From assembly GCA_913056495.1 (NCBI GenBank), contig CAJXMO010000014.1, positions 1-64,000 on the forward strand: a DNA stretch of 64,000 bases, given 5' to 3'. The stretch's first letter is position 1. Every line of letters begins with the position of its first letter. The DNA comes from an uncultured Alteromonadaceae bacterium (GTDB taxonomy: Bacteria; Pseudomonadota; Gammaproteobacteria; Enterobacterales; Alteromonadaceae). Below, piece by piece: positions 7,433-17,169 of this stretch. The position numbers and the translations under genes are program-made. Under the pieces are notes generated by a model. It saw only the letters and a program-made list of their open reading frames with translations. It was not told where the DNA came from and did not search any database.

Positions 7433-9352
7433 ATGAGCGAAGTTGCACATAAAGAAACGCATGGCTTTCAAACAGAAGTAAAACAGTTATTACAACTGAT
7501 GATTCATTCTCTTTATTCTAATAAAGAAATCTTTTTACGCGAACTTATCTCAAATGCTTCAGATGCAGCAGATAAATTAAGGTTCAGAGCGTTAGAAGAT
7601 AATGCTTTATTTGAAAATGATGGTGAAGTGCGCGTTCGTGTGTCTGTCGACAAAGATGCCAATACTATTACGATCAGTGACAATGGTATCGGTATGACTC
7701 GTGATGAAGTTATTGAGCATTTAGGTACGATTGCTAAGTCAGGTACGAAAGAGTTTTTTGGTAAATTAACCGGCGACCAAGCGAAAGACTCTCAGTTAAT
7801 TGGTCAGTTTGGTGTTGGTTTTTATTCGTCTTTTATCGTTGCAGATAAAGTGACTGTGCGTACTCGTGCAGCAGGGCACTCAGCGGATCGCGGTGTTGAA
7901 TGGGAATCGGCCGGTGAAGGTGAGTTTTCAATTGCAGATATTGAGAAGCCGGCTCGTGGCACTGATATTATTTTACACCTTCGTGAAGAAGAAAAAGAAT
8001 TTTTAGACGACTGGAAAGTTCGCTCTATTATTACCCGTTACTCAGATCATATTGGTATTCCGGTTGAGATGTATAAAGAGGGTACACCTGAGCAGGAAGT
8101 TGAAGACGGTGAAAACATACCCGCGACTGAAGGTGGCTGGGAAGCGATTAACAAAGGTACAGCACTTTGGACGCGTGATAAATCAGAAATCACAGACGAA
8201 GAATATAAAGAGTTTTACAAGTCAGTTGCCCACGACTTTGATGAACCATTAAAGTGGGCGCATAATAAAGTTGAAGGTAAAACCGAATATACCAGCCTAT
8301 TATATATTCCTAAACGCGCGCCATTTGATATGTGGAACCGTGATGTAAAACACGGTGTTAAACTCTATGTTCAACGTGTATTCATTATGGACGACGCTGA
8401 AAAGTTCTTACCAACCTACTTAAGATTTGTTAAAGGTTTGGTTGATTCAAGTGATTTACCATTAAACGTATCGCGTGAAATTTTACAGGACAATAAAGTC
8501 ACTCAAGCTATTCGTAATGGCAACGTTAAACGTGTTTTACAAATGTTGACCCGTATGGCAGACAACAGCCCTGAAGATTATCAGGTATTTTGGAAAGAGT
8601 TCGGCAATGTTCTTAAAGAAGGTCCGGCGGAAGATTTTTCAAACAAAGAAAAAATTGCAAAACTATTCCGCTTTGCATCTACTCATAATGACACTGCCGA
8701 GCAAAGTGTGTCATTAGATGACTATATTGGCCGAATGAAAGATGGTCAGGACAAAATTTATTATATTACAGCAGATACCTTCGCTGCGGCTAAAAACAGT
8801 CCTCATTTAGAAGTTTTCCGTAAAAAAGGCATTGAAGTATTATTGATGTCTGAGCGGGTCGATGAGTGGATGATGAGCCATATCACTGAATACAGTGAAA
8901 AGCAGTTCCAACATGTTGCTAAAGCCAATACTGATTTATCAGAAATGGATGATGAAGAAACCAAAAAGGCACATGAAGAAGCAGAAAAAGAATTTAAGAG
9001 TTTCGTCGAACGTGCTAAAGCGGCATTAGGCGACAAAGTGAAAGACGTTAAAGTGACTCATAAACTAACGGATTCTCCGGCTGTGATTACAACCGACGAA
9101 AACGATATGAATACCCAAATGCAGAAGTTATTGGAAGCTGCGGGGCAGGCGATGCCTGAAACTAAATATATCTTTGAAGTGAATCCTGAACACGTTTTAA
9201 TTAAACGAGTCGCAGATGAAGCTGACGAAGCGGCATTCAAAGAATGGGTAGAAGTACTGCTTGATCAGGCCACTCTGGCTGAACGTGGTTCATTAGAGAA
9301 CCCGGCAGAGTTTGTAACGCGATTAAACAAGTTATTGCTTAAAGTCGCTTAA
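7433..9352 (+). CDS. htpG: Chaperone protein HtpG (bacterial Hsp90)
   Basis: 639 residues, slightly longer than the 624 of E. coli. HtpG is a dimeric cytosolic ATP-dependent chaperone. The N-terminal GHKL ATPase shows [20 protein letters not shown] near residues 27-50, DNGIGMT near 84-90 and [11 protein letters not shown] near 125-135; the middle domain has NVSREILQ and the C-terminus carries the dimerisation region. It is monocistronic, behind a clear sigma-32 promoter and closed by a strong terminator. ATG at 7433 is preceded by GAGCGGAG. Confidence 0.98.
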   Translation: MSEVAHKETHGFQTEVKQLLQLMIHSLYSNKEIFLRELISNASDAADKLRFRALEDNALFENDGEVRVRVSVDKDANTITISDNGIGMTRDEVIEHLGTIAKSGTKEFFGKLTGDQAKDSQLIGQFGVGFYSSFIVADKVTVRTRAAGHSADRGVEWESAGEGEFSIADIEKPARGTDIILHLREEEKEFLDDWKVRSIITRYSDHIGIPVEMYKEGTPEQEVEDGENIPATEGGWEAINKGTALWTRDKSEITDEEYKEFYKSVAHDFDEPLKWAHNKVEGKTEYTSLLYIPKRAPFDMWNRDVKHGVKLYVQRVFIMDDAEKFLPTYLRFVKGLVDSSDLPLNVSREILQDNKVTQAIRNGNVKRVLQMLTRMADNSPEDYQVFWKEFGNVLKEGPAEDFSNKEKIAKLFRFASTHNDTAEQSVSLDDYIGRMKDGQDKIYYITADTFAAAKNSPHLEVFRKKGIEVLLMSERVDEWMMSHITEYSEKQFQHVAKANTDLSEMDDEETKKAHEEAEKEFKSFVERAKAALGDKVKDVKVTHKLTDSPAVITTDENDMNTQMQKLLEAAGQAMPETKYIFEVNPEHVLIKRVADEADEAAFKEWVEVLLDQATLAERGSLENPAEFVTRLNKLLLKVA

Positions 9353-9382
9353 TTGCCTAAGTAAACTGCATAAATATTTACG

Positions 9383-9407
9383 AAAAGGGGATTTTTATCC
9401 CCTTTTT
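9383..9407 (+). terminator. Intrinsic terminator of htpG
   Basis: A 10-bp stem AAAAGGGGAT/ATCCCCTTTT with a TTTT loop and a terminal T-run, 31 bases after the htpG stop. Confidence 0.92.
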
Positions 9408-9448
9408 CATTTTTATAATCGCTGCAATTTCACGCCAAATCTGGATAA

Positions 9449-10162
<714 letters not shown>

Positions 10163-10221
10163 TTGCTGAATTAACTAATTTAGGAAAGCTCTGGCTTAAT
10201 TCGGCTAAATTATCTATCTTT

Positions 10222-10252
10222 AAAGCTCGTAACGAAAGTTACGGGCTTTTTT
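10222..10252 (+). terminator. Intrinsic terminator of adk
   Basis: Stem AAAGCTCGTAAC/GTTACGGGCTTT (one G-T pair) with a GAAA tetraloop and a run of T, 60 bases after the adk stop and just before the DUF1904 gene. Confidence 0.9.
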
Positions 10253-10271
10253 TGTATATAAAGGAGACCTT

Positions 10272-10601
10272 ATGCCACACTTAAGGCTATTTGCAGTAAC
10301 GGATTCAGTTGCTGAAACATTAAGTGAAACCTTATTACCAGAGCTGGCAGAAATAACTCAAACACCGGTTGAAGAATATAGTATTCAACTTATTCAGGGG
10401 CAGTTTTTTCAGGCCGGACAAAAAAGTAACGGCAACCCACAAGTTGAAGTACTTTGGTTTGAACGCAACTTACATGTTCAAAACAAATGCGCCAAAGCCA
10501 TTACTAATGCATTACTCGCTTATTATTCTGACGTAGATATTCAGGTTGCCTTTACCAACATAGGTCAAAAGCAATATTACATCAACGGCGATCATTTTTA
10601 A
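10272..10601 (+). CDS. DUF1904 family protein (tautomerase superfamily-like)
   Basis: 109 residues starting MPHLRLFAV after a good AAGGAG site. The N-terminal proline after Met, the two-repeat beta-alpha-beta size and the motif VEVLWFER match DUF1904, a family related to the tautomerase/MIF fold, in which Pro1 is the catalytic base. No pathway is known. It begins immediately after the adk terminator and its end converges with the beta-propeller gene on the other strand. Family call is fairly sure; enzymatic activity is inference. Confidence 0.75.
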   Translation: MPHLRLFAVTDSVAETLSETLLPELAEITQTPVEEYSIQLIQGQFFQAGQKSNGNPQVEVLWFERNLHVQNKCAKAITNALLAYYSDVDIQVAFTNIGQKQYYINGDHF

Positions 10602-10638
10602 TAAACAGGCTGTTTATCACAATGTGGCTGGATTCAAC

Positions 10639-12717
10639 TTAATAAGGTCCGTTTATAACGCTGGGATCATTCCAGTTCGTTTGCCAGATATGATTACCAT
10701 GAATGTAATAAACGCTGTCCTGATTAATTAAACTGCGATCATCATAGCTGCCAATATAATAGTGTTGTTCGGTTGAATCTATATTCACATCCGCCTGATG
10801 ACTGAGCCGCCAAATGTGTTCTTCATTTTGTTTGACTGAAATCAGTGAGAGCCGGGTATCCGGTCGCCAATACCCGTTCATAGTTTCTTGTTGCCATGAC
10901 TGAATGGGTAAGGCAAATCTATGTTCGTTTTCTGCTGTTTTAATATAGGTGAGCGCATGATAGTTGTACTCAGCGGGCGTATAACCCTGACCAAAATATA
11001 AGTTGCCTAAATCTTTAGGTGAGGCTGGATCGGATACGTCATAAAGCGCTATCTTGATACCGTCTTCGGGCTCTGTTGAGTGTGTGTCTGTGACACCACT
11101 TTCCGCGATATCATCTACAAAGAAGGGTTCTGCGATAAATAAGTTTGGGTCGACTTGCTGGCCAATGCCTAAAATCAGCTTGTCCGAAAGCGGATGCAAA
11201 TAAGATGAATAACCTGACACTTCCAATTCACCCTGATATTGCGGGTTATCGGGCTCAGACAAGTCTATTACGTATAAAGGGTCTAGCCGTAAGAAAGTGA
11301 CAATATAAGCTTTATTATTAAAGAAACGAACCGCATAAATATCTTCGTTGGGTTTACCAATCGGGTTGCTATTTTGTGCATTTGGCAATGTGCCAACCAC
11401 TTTCATTTGGTGAGTTTGTGGCTCGGGTTCTAATATCCATAACTGATGTTCCAGATTGTCCGATGTTGAATTAACCCGCTTAGTTGTCACGACTCTTAAC
11501 AAACCGTTTTGCTGGCTGAATCTAAGTTGGCTTTGCCCCCAGCCAAAGTGGCCATCTAATTCTGTACTGGCAATATAAGTTAAATTATCCGGGCCTATAT
11601 CAAATTGGTGAATGAACGCATTAGCTTGGTAATCTGTCCCATATAAAAATAAGCTACTTGTGGTTGCGTATAAACCGGTTATCTGACTATTAATGCAAAT
11701 AGACTCAATTTGCTCTGGGTTGGTTAAATTGATTCTGCTGAGCGTGACAATAGCAGAATAACCGTCTGCGGCGTCCGTATCTTCGGGTAAATAACAATTG
11801 GCTGTATCTACCAGGTTTTGTGGTGGTCTATCTAAGCGAGTTACCTGAGGTAAAATCTCACTATCATTCAAGGCAACAATGTCCTGATAATTTTTTAATT
11901 TGTCTGCATCTGATTGCGGATAATCAATTAGGTTTTCAACATAAGGTTGAAAGCTGGAAACTATATATAACTGATTGTCGATAACCCGGCTTGACAGCAA
12001 GTGGCCCTCAATTTTCAGGCTATCGGCTAAAACGGGGTTTTCGGTTGTTTGAACATCATGTATATCAATTTGAAAGTCTTGTTGCACAGGTTGCCAGATA
12101 TCAAAACTTAAGTGGTTGTAATACGTATAGGCTTTAGATAATACGGCCAGTGTATTATTGTTTAAAAACAACCCTTGAATATAAGCCTGTTGATTTGAAT
12201 CAGTTTGATGTTTAGCCAGTTCAATGTGACTTACCGTCTGCAAGCTATCGTCGGCATTTTTCACCATTACTTTGGTAAAAGCCTGCGCAGGCGCATTTTC
12301 TAAGTTGCTCGATAAATCCGGGTTTTGACTCAAGTAGATATAATTAGCATCTTGTTTGACACGATCAGCCTCATCAACCCCCGATTCTTGAGTGATGGTT
12401 TTAGAAAAATTGCCGTCAACCGCAGCATCGCCAGCCGGCTGGGCTATGTCATCTAAAGCTTCTGGTACATAAATAGGTCCCTTACTGGTTTGCCAGTAGA
12501 GTCCGTTTTTTATATGGTTTAATAATTCATCGCGGGATGCTTTTTTTAACGGTTTGCTTGAAAGTGACGGTTGATTCAGTACCGGCAATTCAGTTATAGC
12601 AACCACAGGTGCATTGTCTTCCTTATCTGTATGAGTCGTGCTTTCGCTACCTCCGCAACCCGTGATAATACTTACGATCAAATAAGGGGTTACAAAGGAT
12701 ATATTTACGGCTTTCAT
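10639..12717 (-). CDS. Secreted beta-propeller lipoprotein (Beta_propel family)
   Basis: 692 residues from the ATG at 12717, chosen because GGAG lies 7 bases before it; a frame start five codons upstream lacks such a site. The N-terminus is a lipoprotein signal (KAVNISFVTPYLIVSII then lipobox ITGC), so it should be anchored to a membrane facing the periplasm or outside. The body matches the family of secreted proteins with a C-terminal beta-propeller; recognisable parts are TQESGVDEADRVKQD near residue 110 and repeated blade strands such as LYVIDLSEPDNPQYQGELEV. The biochemical role of the family is unknown. It is divergent from the MipA/DUF3019 operon across a 180-base region with tandem repeats. 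Confidence 0.82.
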   Translation of the reverse strand: MKAVNISFVTPYLIVSIITGCGGSESTTHTDKEDNAPVVAITELPVLNQPSLSSKPLKKASRDELLNHIKNGLYWQTSKGPIYVPEALDDIAQPAGDAAVDGNFSKTITQESGVDEADRVKQDANYIYLSQNPDLSSNLENAPAQAFTKVMVKNADDSLQTVSHIELAKHQTDSNQQAYIQGLFLNNNTLAVLSKAYTYYNHLSFDIWQPVQQDFQIDIHDVQTTENPVLADSLKIEGHLLSSRVIDNQLYIVSSFQPYVENLIDYPQSDADKLKNYQDIVALNDSEILPQVTRLDRPPQNLVDTANCYLPEDTDAADGYSAIVTLSRINLTNPEQIESICINSQITGLYATTSSLFLYGTDYQANAFIHQFDIGPDNLTYIASTELDGHFGWGQSQLRFSQQNGLLRVVTTKRVNSTSDNLEHQLWILEPEPQTHQMKVVGTLPNAQNSNPIGKPNEDIYAVRFFNNKAYIVTFLRLDPLYVIDLSEPDNPQYQGELEVSGYSSYLHPLSDKLILGIGQQVDPNLFIAEPFFVDDIAESGVTDTHSTEPEDGIKIALYDVSDPASPKDLGNLYFGQGYTPAEYNYHALTYIKTAENEHRFALPIQSWQQETMNGYWRPDTRLSLISVKQNEEHIWRLSHQADVNIDSTEQHYYIGSYDDRSLINQDSVYYIHGNHIWQTNWNDPSVINGPY

Positions 12718-12800
12718 CTTATACTCCGTCATATATTAGTCGTGTTCAAACCCTGTTATTTAAGATAGTCCGTTTTTTGGCTGAGTGTGTTTTCATTTGA

Positions 12801-12823
12801 TACTAAATGTTATCAAATGTTAT
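12801..12823 (+). promoter_or_regulatory. Tandem 10-bp direct repeats, candidate regulator binding site
   Basis: Two back-to-back 10-mers, TACTAAATGT (12801-12810) and TATCAAATGT (12811-12820), followed by TAT. A 10-bp period places both half-sites on one face of the helix, the arrangement used by OmpR-type dimers. It lies about 75 bases before the MipA gene and about 85 before the divergent lipoprotein gene, and the operon itself encodes an OmpR-type regulator. Autoregulation is inference. Confidence 0.5.
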
Positions 12824-12897
12824 TTAGCCTAGAAATCTTTGAACGAGCTGCTAAATTAGCCCTGTTAAAGGTCTATTTAAGAATTAAGTGAGTTTAA

Positions 12898-13848
12898 GTG
12901 AAAAAGTCTGTAGTTTGCCCTGTGTTCGGTTTTTTATTAGTCCTGAGTGCATGTGTATGCTCGATACAAGCCGCTTATGCTGATTCAGAGCAAAGCGGAT
13001 TTATCGAGCCCGGTTTTGCTGAAGTGGGGCGCTGGCATTTTTCTGTTTCGGCAGGGTTGGGGAATAAAAGCAATCCTTTGCTACAGGGCGATGATTTCCC
13101 TCTGTATATTTTGCCTTCCGTCTATTATTACGGAGAGCAACTATTTTTCGAAAACGGGGATTTAGGCTATAGTTTTGTCCAGCGGCCAGAATACGTGTTC
13201 AGCGCTATTGCCCGCTTGAACGAAGAGGTTGTACATTTTGTTGATTGGCATCCGGCTAATATATTGGTTACCCAATTTATTAACCGGGAAAGTGAATCAG
13301 ACGGACAAAAAGTTGAACAAAGTATTACCGATGAAAGTCTTTTGCATATGTCATTTGAAGATGATTTTGCGCCGGGTCCGGCTCATATCAACTTTAAACA
13401 GTTAGCCGAAAGAAAATGGTCACTTGATGCGGGCCTGCAGTTTGACTGGTTTATTGATGACAGCGCCTCTTTTAGGCTTAGAGCACTGGCTGATGCAAGT
13501 TTGATTCATGACGGTAAAAATTTCAATTTTGAATATCAAAAAAAATGGTTTAATGGTGCAAAGTGGCATATGACGATGACCTTAGGGACAGACTGGCTAA
13601 GTCAGCAACTAACCGAGTATTATTATGGCATATCGGCCAGAGATGGCGTTGATCCGGCCTATTATTACCAGCCTGATTCAGCATGGCTTCCGTATATCAA
13701 ATTGACACCTCATTATCGGTTAAATGAAAACTGGCGTCTGGTCAGTTTAATTAAATATCAGCATTTGCCAGATACCTTAAGCAAAAGTCCAATTGTTGAG
13801 AAAAATTACCGGTTAACCTGGTTCGCGGGTGTGAATTATGCGTTTTAA
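12898..13848 (+). CDS. MipA/OmpV family outer membrane protein
   Basis: 316 residues from a GTG start. Residues 1-28 are a signal peptide (basic MKKS, hydrophobic core, cleavage near AYA-DS). The remainder has alternating beta-strand character with aromatic girdles and ends in an aromatic residue (NYAF), as outer-membrane barrels do. The motif YILPSVYYYGEQLFFENGDLG matches MipA/OmpV proteins, implicated in MltA-scaffold interaction and envelope permeability. The gene overlaps the DUF3019 gene by 11 bases and leads a four-gene operon ending in a regulator-kinase pair. The GTG start is supported by position before the signal; the ribosome-binding site is weak. Confidence 0.85.
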   Translation: MKKSVVCPVFGFLLVLSACVCSIQAAYADSEQSGFIEPGFAEVGRWHFSVSAGLGNKSNPLLQGDDFPLYILPSVYYYGEQLFFENGDLGYSFVQRPEYVFSAIARLNEEVVHFVDWHPANILVTQFINRESESDGQKVEQSITDESLLHMSFEDDFAPGPAHINFKQLAERKWSLDAGLQFDWFIDDSASFRLRALADASLIHDGKNFNFEYQKKWFNGAKWHMTMTLGTDWLSQQLTEYYYGISARDGVDPAYYYQPDSAWLPYIKLTPHYRLNENWRLVSLIKYQHLPDTLSKSPIVEKNYRLTWFAGVNYAF

Positions 13849-14260
13849 GCCAGCAGGACGTTATTCTGTCTGGTTGTTAGTTATTTATTTCTCGCTTCTA
13901 GGGTTGGCTCGATCGGCAAGCGCTGTGACTGCGCAGCTGGAGATAAAACCGAACCGTTGTTTACTGGAACAGCAACAAACCCAATGTCAATTTGTTGCCC
14001 ATATTGTTCTTAAGGCGAGCCAGATGATGCCGCAAATGTGTTTATGGCAGGAAACACAACTTGTGCAATGCTGGTTTAATATCAGCGAAGTTGAATACAA
14101 AACAGAATTGAGTTTAAGTAAAACCACTCAGTTTTATTTAACCCCAATTAATCATTTTGACTCTGAGCATATACTGGCCCAACAGCCCGTTCAGATATTG
14201 TCTCAACCTTCTGCCAAACAGTTCAGGCGACGCTTACATTCTGAGTGGAGTTTATTCTAG
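13838..14260 (+). CDS. DUF3019 family periplasmic protein
   Basis: 140 residues beginning inside the MipA gene. An N-terminal signal sequence (WLLVIYFSLLGLARSASA) is followed by about 110 residues with four cysteines (C41, C50, C68 and C78 approximately) that could form two disulfides in the periplasm. The sequence pattern LEIKPNRCLLEQQQTQCQF fits DUF3019, a family I know from Alteromonadales beside MipA and two-component genes. Its stop TAG shares its last base with the GTG of the regulator gene. A likely role is a periplasmic accessory to the sensor kinase or to MipA; that is inference. Confidence 0.7.
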   Translation: MRFKPAGRYSVWLLVIYFSLLGLARSASAVTAQLEIKPNRCLLEQQQTQCQFVAHIVLKASQMMPQMCLWQETQLVQCWFNISEVEYKTELSLSKTTQFYLTPINHFDSEHILAQQPVQILSQPSAKQFRRRLHSEWSLF

Positions 14261-14964
14261 TGCAACATATTGCGTTAATTGAAGATGATGAAAGACTGGC
14301 CAGTCTGATAGAAACCTTTTTAAAACAAAATGGCTATCAGGTGAGCTGTATTCAGGATGGTGGCTCTGCAGCTCAATTCATTCTGGATAAAAAACCGGAT
14401 TTGATTTTGCTGGATATTAATCTTCCGAATCAGGATGGGTTTTCAATATGCCGTCAGGTCAGGCAAGCATATAGTCAACCGATTTTATTTTTGACAGCAA
14501 AAGACAGTGATTATGATCATGTGAGTGGGTTGGAGTTAGGTGCGGATGACTATATTATTAAGCCGATAGAGCCGCATGTTTTACTGGCCAGAATTCATAA
14601 CGCGTTCAGGCGATGTCAGCCAAAAATATCCAGTCATAATCAAAAGCTGGTATTCGGACAGTTAACTATCGAAAAAAACTCCAGGCTAGTGGCCTTGGCC
14701 GGTCAATCGATTGAGCTGACGACACATGAATTTGAACTCTTATGGTTGCTTGCAAGCCGGGCCGGCGAGGTGCAAAGCCGGGAGTTTGTGCATCAGCAAA
14801 TGATTGGCCGGGAGTATGATGGCTTAGATCGGAGTGTTGATGTCAGAGTATCGCGATTACGTAAAAAGCTTAACGATAATTTAAAAAAGCCTTATCGTAT
14901 TATCACGATTTGGGGTAAAGGTTATATGTTTAGTGCAACGGCTTGGGAATCCGACTCTCAATGA
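14260..14964 (+). CDS. OmpR/RstA-type response regulator
   Basis: 234 residues from the GTG at 14260, which overlaps the upstream TAG (TAGTG) and has GGAG 9 bases before it; a GTG at 14245 would overlap more and add five residues. Receiver domain residues 1-115 with E8-D9-D10 pocket, phospho-site D52 (LILLDINLPNQDG) and K near 102; winged-helix DNA-binding domain about 135-230 with ELTTHEFELLWLLASRAG and DVRVSRLRKKL. It overlaps the sensor kinase gene by 4 bases. Closest in layout to RstA. It likely controls this operon and possibly the divergent lipoprotein. Confidence 0.92.
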   Translation: MQHIALIEDDERLASLIETFLKQNGYQVSCIQDGGSAAQFILDKKPDLILLDINLPNQDGFSICRQVRQAYSQPILFLTAKDSDYDHVSGLELGADDYIIKPIEPHVLLARIHNAFRRCQPKISSHNQKLVFGQLTIEKNSRLVALAGQSIELTTHEFELLWLLASRAGEVQSREFVHQQMIGREYDGLDRSVDVRVSRLRKKLNDNLKKPYRIITIWGKGYMFSATAWESDSQ

Positions 14965-16241
14965 CCCGCTTATTTATCAGTTTATATTTGATTGTTGTCA
15001 TTGGCTTGCTGGCGATTGGTTGGGGTAGCGAAAAGATATGGGATCTATTAAATCCTCAATCCGGTCAAACAGAGCAAACTCAGCAACAGATGGAACAACT
15101 GTTGCCGTTAACACTGGCAAGTTTTGATTCACAGCAAAAACTCATCGACGGTTTATCTGAGGTTTTTAGTGCTCCAGTGCAGTTATTTTCTACGGATGAA
15201 ATTATTTTGCCGTCAGCACAATTAACTGAGCTCAAAAGAAATCAGGTTATTCGGATGCAAACCCAAGATCACAGTCTGATGTTTTATCTATACTGGCCTG
15301 AAAAAAATAAAATGATTGAAATTGGCCCGGTTTTCCAACCCCAAGTTAACTCAGGGCTAAGACCTATAATTAAATTGTTCAGTTATTTGGGGTTGGCCTT
15401 GGTGATTGCGCTTTGGACCTGGCCACTTTGGCGTGATTTAAGAGCACTGCAAAGTGCCAGCCAGTATTTTGCGCGTGGATTGTTTAAGCAAACTGTTAAC
15501 GTTAAAAAATCATCCAGTATTTATCCTCTGGCTCAAAGCTTTCAGTCAATGGCTGAACAAATCAGCCAATTGATGGAAGAGCAAAAGCAATTGGTTAATG
15601 CGGTCAGTCATGATTTACGCACACCGCTTTCCAGAATTAAATTTTCTCTTGGCATTTTACCCCAGCCTACACTGGCGCAATTACCCGGTGTTCAGCAGGA
15701 TATTAAAGAGTTAGAAAAACTGATAGATGAATTACTCAGTTACGCTCGATTAGAAAGCCAAACACAAAAATTGAATTTGGATTATGTTGATTTTAACGAG
15801 CTTATTGCACATCAGACCGACAGATTCAGAACTTGTCATCAGGCTGATATTCAAATCAATATGAAAGCTTCGGTCAATTGGTTGTGTGATGGTTATTTAA
15901 TTGAAAGGTGTATCAATAATTTAGTCTCTAATGCGCTCAGATATTGCCGTACTAAAGTGGTACTTTCTGTCTATGCTGAGCCTAGTCAGCTTTTGATACA
16001 TGTTGAGGATGATGGCAACGGAATAGCAGCCGAGCATTACCAAAGTATTTTTAAACCCTTTACACGACTTGAAACAAGCCGTAACAAAGGCTCTGCGGGC
16101 TTTGGTCTGGGTTTAGCGATAGTGCAAAAAATTTGTCACTGGCATCACGGCGATTGTTTTATTTCTAAATCCCTATTGGGCGGCGCTAAATTTACCATTA
16201 AATTACCTAATCTGGAGTCTGAGCAGACCTCTGGCGAATAA
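14961..16241 (+). CDS. RstB-like sensor histidine kinase
   Basis: 426 residues from the ATG at 14961 (ATGA overlap with the regulator stop); a TTG at 14943 is less likely. Transmembrane helices at about 3-22 and 138-157 bracket a periplasmic loop of roughly 115 residues with few cysteines. HAMP linker about 158-210, HisKA with the phosphoacceptor H217 (AVSHDLRTPLSR), then an ATPase domain with NLVSNALRYC, DDGNGI and GFGLGLAIV. It should phosphorylate the preceding regulator in response to an envelope signal. The operon makeup (MipA, DUF3019) suggests the signal concerns the cell wall or cation/antimicrobial stress, which is inference. Confidence 0.92.
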   Translation: MTRLFISLYLIVVIGLLAIGWGSEKIWDLLNPQSGQTEQTQQQMEQLLPLTLASFDSQQKLIDGLSEVFSAPVQLFSTDEIILPSAQLTELKRNQVIRMQTQDHSLMFYLYWPEKNKMIEIGPVFQPQVNSGLRPIIKLFSYLGLALVIALWTWPLWRDLRALQSASQYFARGLFKQTVNVKKSSSIYPLAQSFQSMAEQISQLMEEQKQLVNAVSHDLRTPLSRIKFSLGILPQPTLAQLPGVQQDIKELEKLIDELLSYARLESQTQKLNLDYVDFNELIAHQTDRFRTCHQADIQINMKASVNWLCDGYLIERCINNLVSNALRYCRTKVVLSVYAEPSQLLIHVEDDGNGIAAEHYQSIFKPFTRLETSRNKGSAGFGLGLAIVQKICHWHHGDCFISKSLLGGAKFTIKLPNLESEQTSGE

Positions 16242-16742
16242 GGCCAGCTGAGTATTCTCCTAGGTTGGTTTAGCGCTGTGGCGCGTAAGGCAAGAGACAT
16301 ATATACCGAGGTAATATTAGGTTTGATTTAAAGAACCAAGCTGATGAAATAGATATAGAAACAACACACTAAACTATGACTTAAATCCCTGTTTGATTTT
16401 CGAAGTTGCGCTTTAGAGTTGAAGTAACCAGGTGCTGTAATTGTCACTGATGCGGTTGTTAAACCAACTCTTTCTAGGGGCTTATATGTACTCCCTGTTA
16501 GTGTCAAAAACAAAACTTGAATTAAATCAGAGACTAACGTTTAGATGAGCTCAAATTGAGGCGCTACCTCTGGCCTCAAATGTATTCGCACCTTCATGAC
16601 TTGTCTGTTGTGCAGTTTATTTAAACTTCAGCCCCTAACAGTCTGTTGAAGGTCGCTCTTTCCTATTTTAATCGATTTTTCTGACAAGTTTTTAAGCCAC
16701 AAGTCATTGTGGCTGATAATCTTTATGATGCTTTGACGGCTA
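16242..16742. other. 501-base intergenic region without a recognised gene
   Basis: Between the kinase gene and the convergent small membrane gene. It holds a hairpin TTGAGGC/GCCTCAA at 16556-16579 and a second, AGCCACAA/TTGTGGCT with GTCA loop, at 16695-16714 just beyond the minus-strand gene, which may help end that transcript although no T-run follows. A 61-codon minus-strand frame in it has no ribosome-binding site or family match. Nothing else is identified. Confidence 0.5.
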
Positions 16743-17069
16743 TCAGCTTTGGTCCTTCATTTGCTCTGATTCAGCTTTAAATACTTTTATTGCCTGCGGC
16801 AGGTATTTTTTTGCAATATTAAGCTGAATCGGATTTGTGATAAGTGGGTAACAGAATACAACCACAATCATAGGTAATAACATCCACCATTCTTCAAACT
16901 TTGCGACCATAATAAACAGTGGAGACAATACCAATAACTTGGCAATGTTTACGATAAATTTATCCGGAACCGTAAAATAGGCTTGTGCCTGGGTTATGAT
17001 CCGGGCGCGCTCTGTGAAAGTATAATCTTTTAATTCCGGAATTTGCGAAGATTTAAAATAAAATGCCAT
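16743..17069 (-). CDS. Small membrane protein, DUF6170-like
   Basis: 108 residues. The N-terminal 40 residues are amphipathic (MAFYFKSSQIPELKDYTFTERARI); two hydrophobic segments lie at about 42-57 (IAKLLVLSPLFIMVAKF) and 63-82 (WWMLLPMIVVVFCYPLIT), with a charged cytosolic tail. The pattern resembles the DUF6170 family of Alteromonadales, a call from memory. No function is known. It is divergent from pdxH, with about 100 bases between them that must hold both promoters. Confidence 0.6.
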   Translation of the reverse strand: MAFYFKSSQIPELKDYTFTERARIITQAQAYFTVPDKFIVNIAKLLVLSPLFIMVAKFEEWWMLLPMIVVVFCYPLITNPIQLNIAKKYLPQAIKVFKAESEQMKDQS

Positions 17070-17169
17070 AACGTCTCTAAAATTGGGTTATATAAACTGC
17101 TAAACTTACCAGTGATTAGTTTAACAGTTTATCGTTTTGGGAAACATCTTTAAATTTATTTGAGGCCCT

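Noticed and set aside
16328..16513. 61-codon minus-strand frame in the 16.2-16.7 kb gap
   Set aside because: No ribosome-binding site, no recognisable family, and a composition unlike neighbouring genes. Kept only as part of the unexplained gap.
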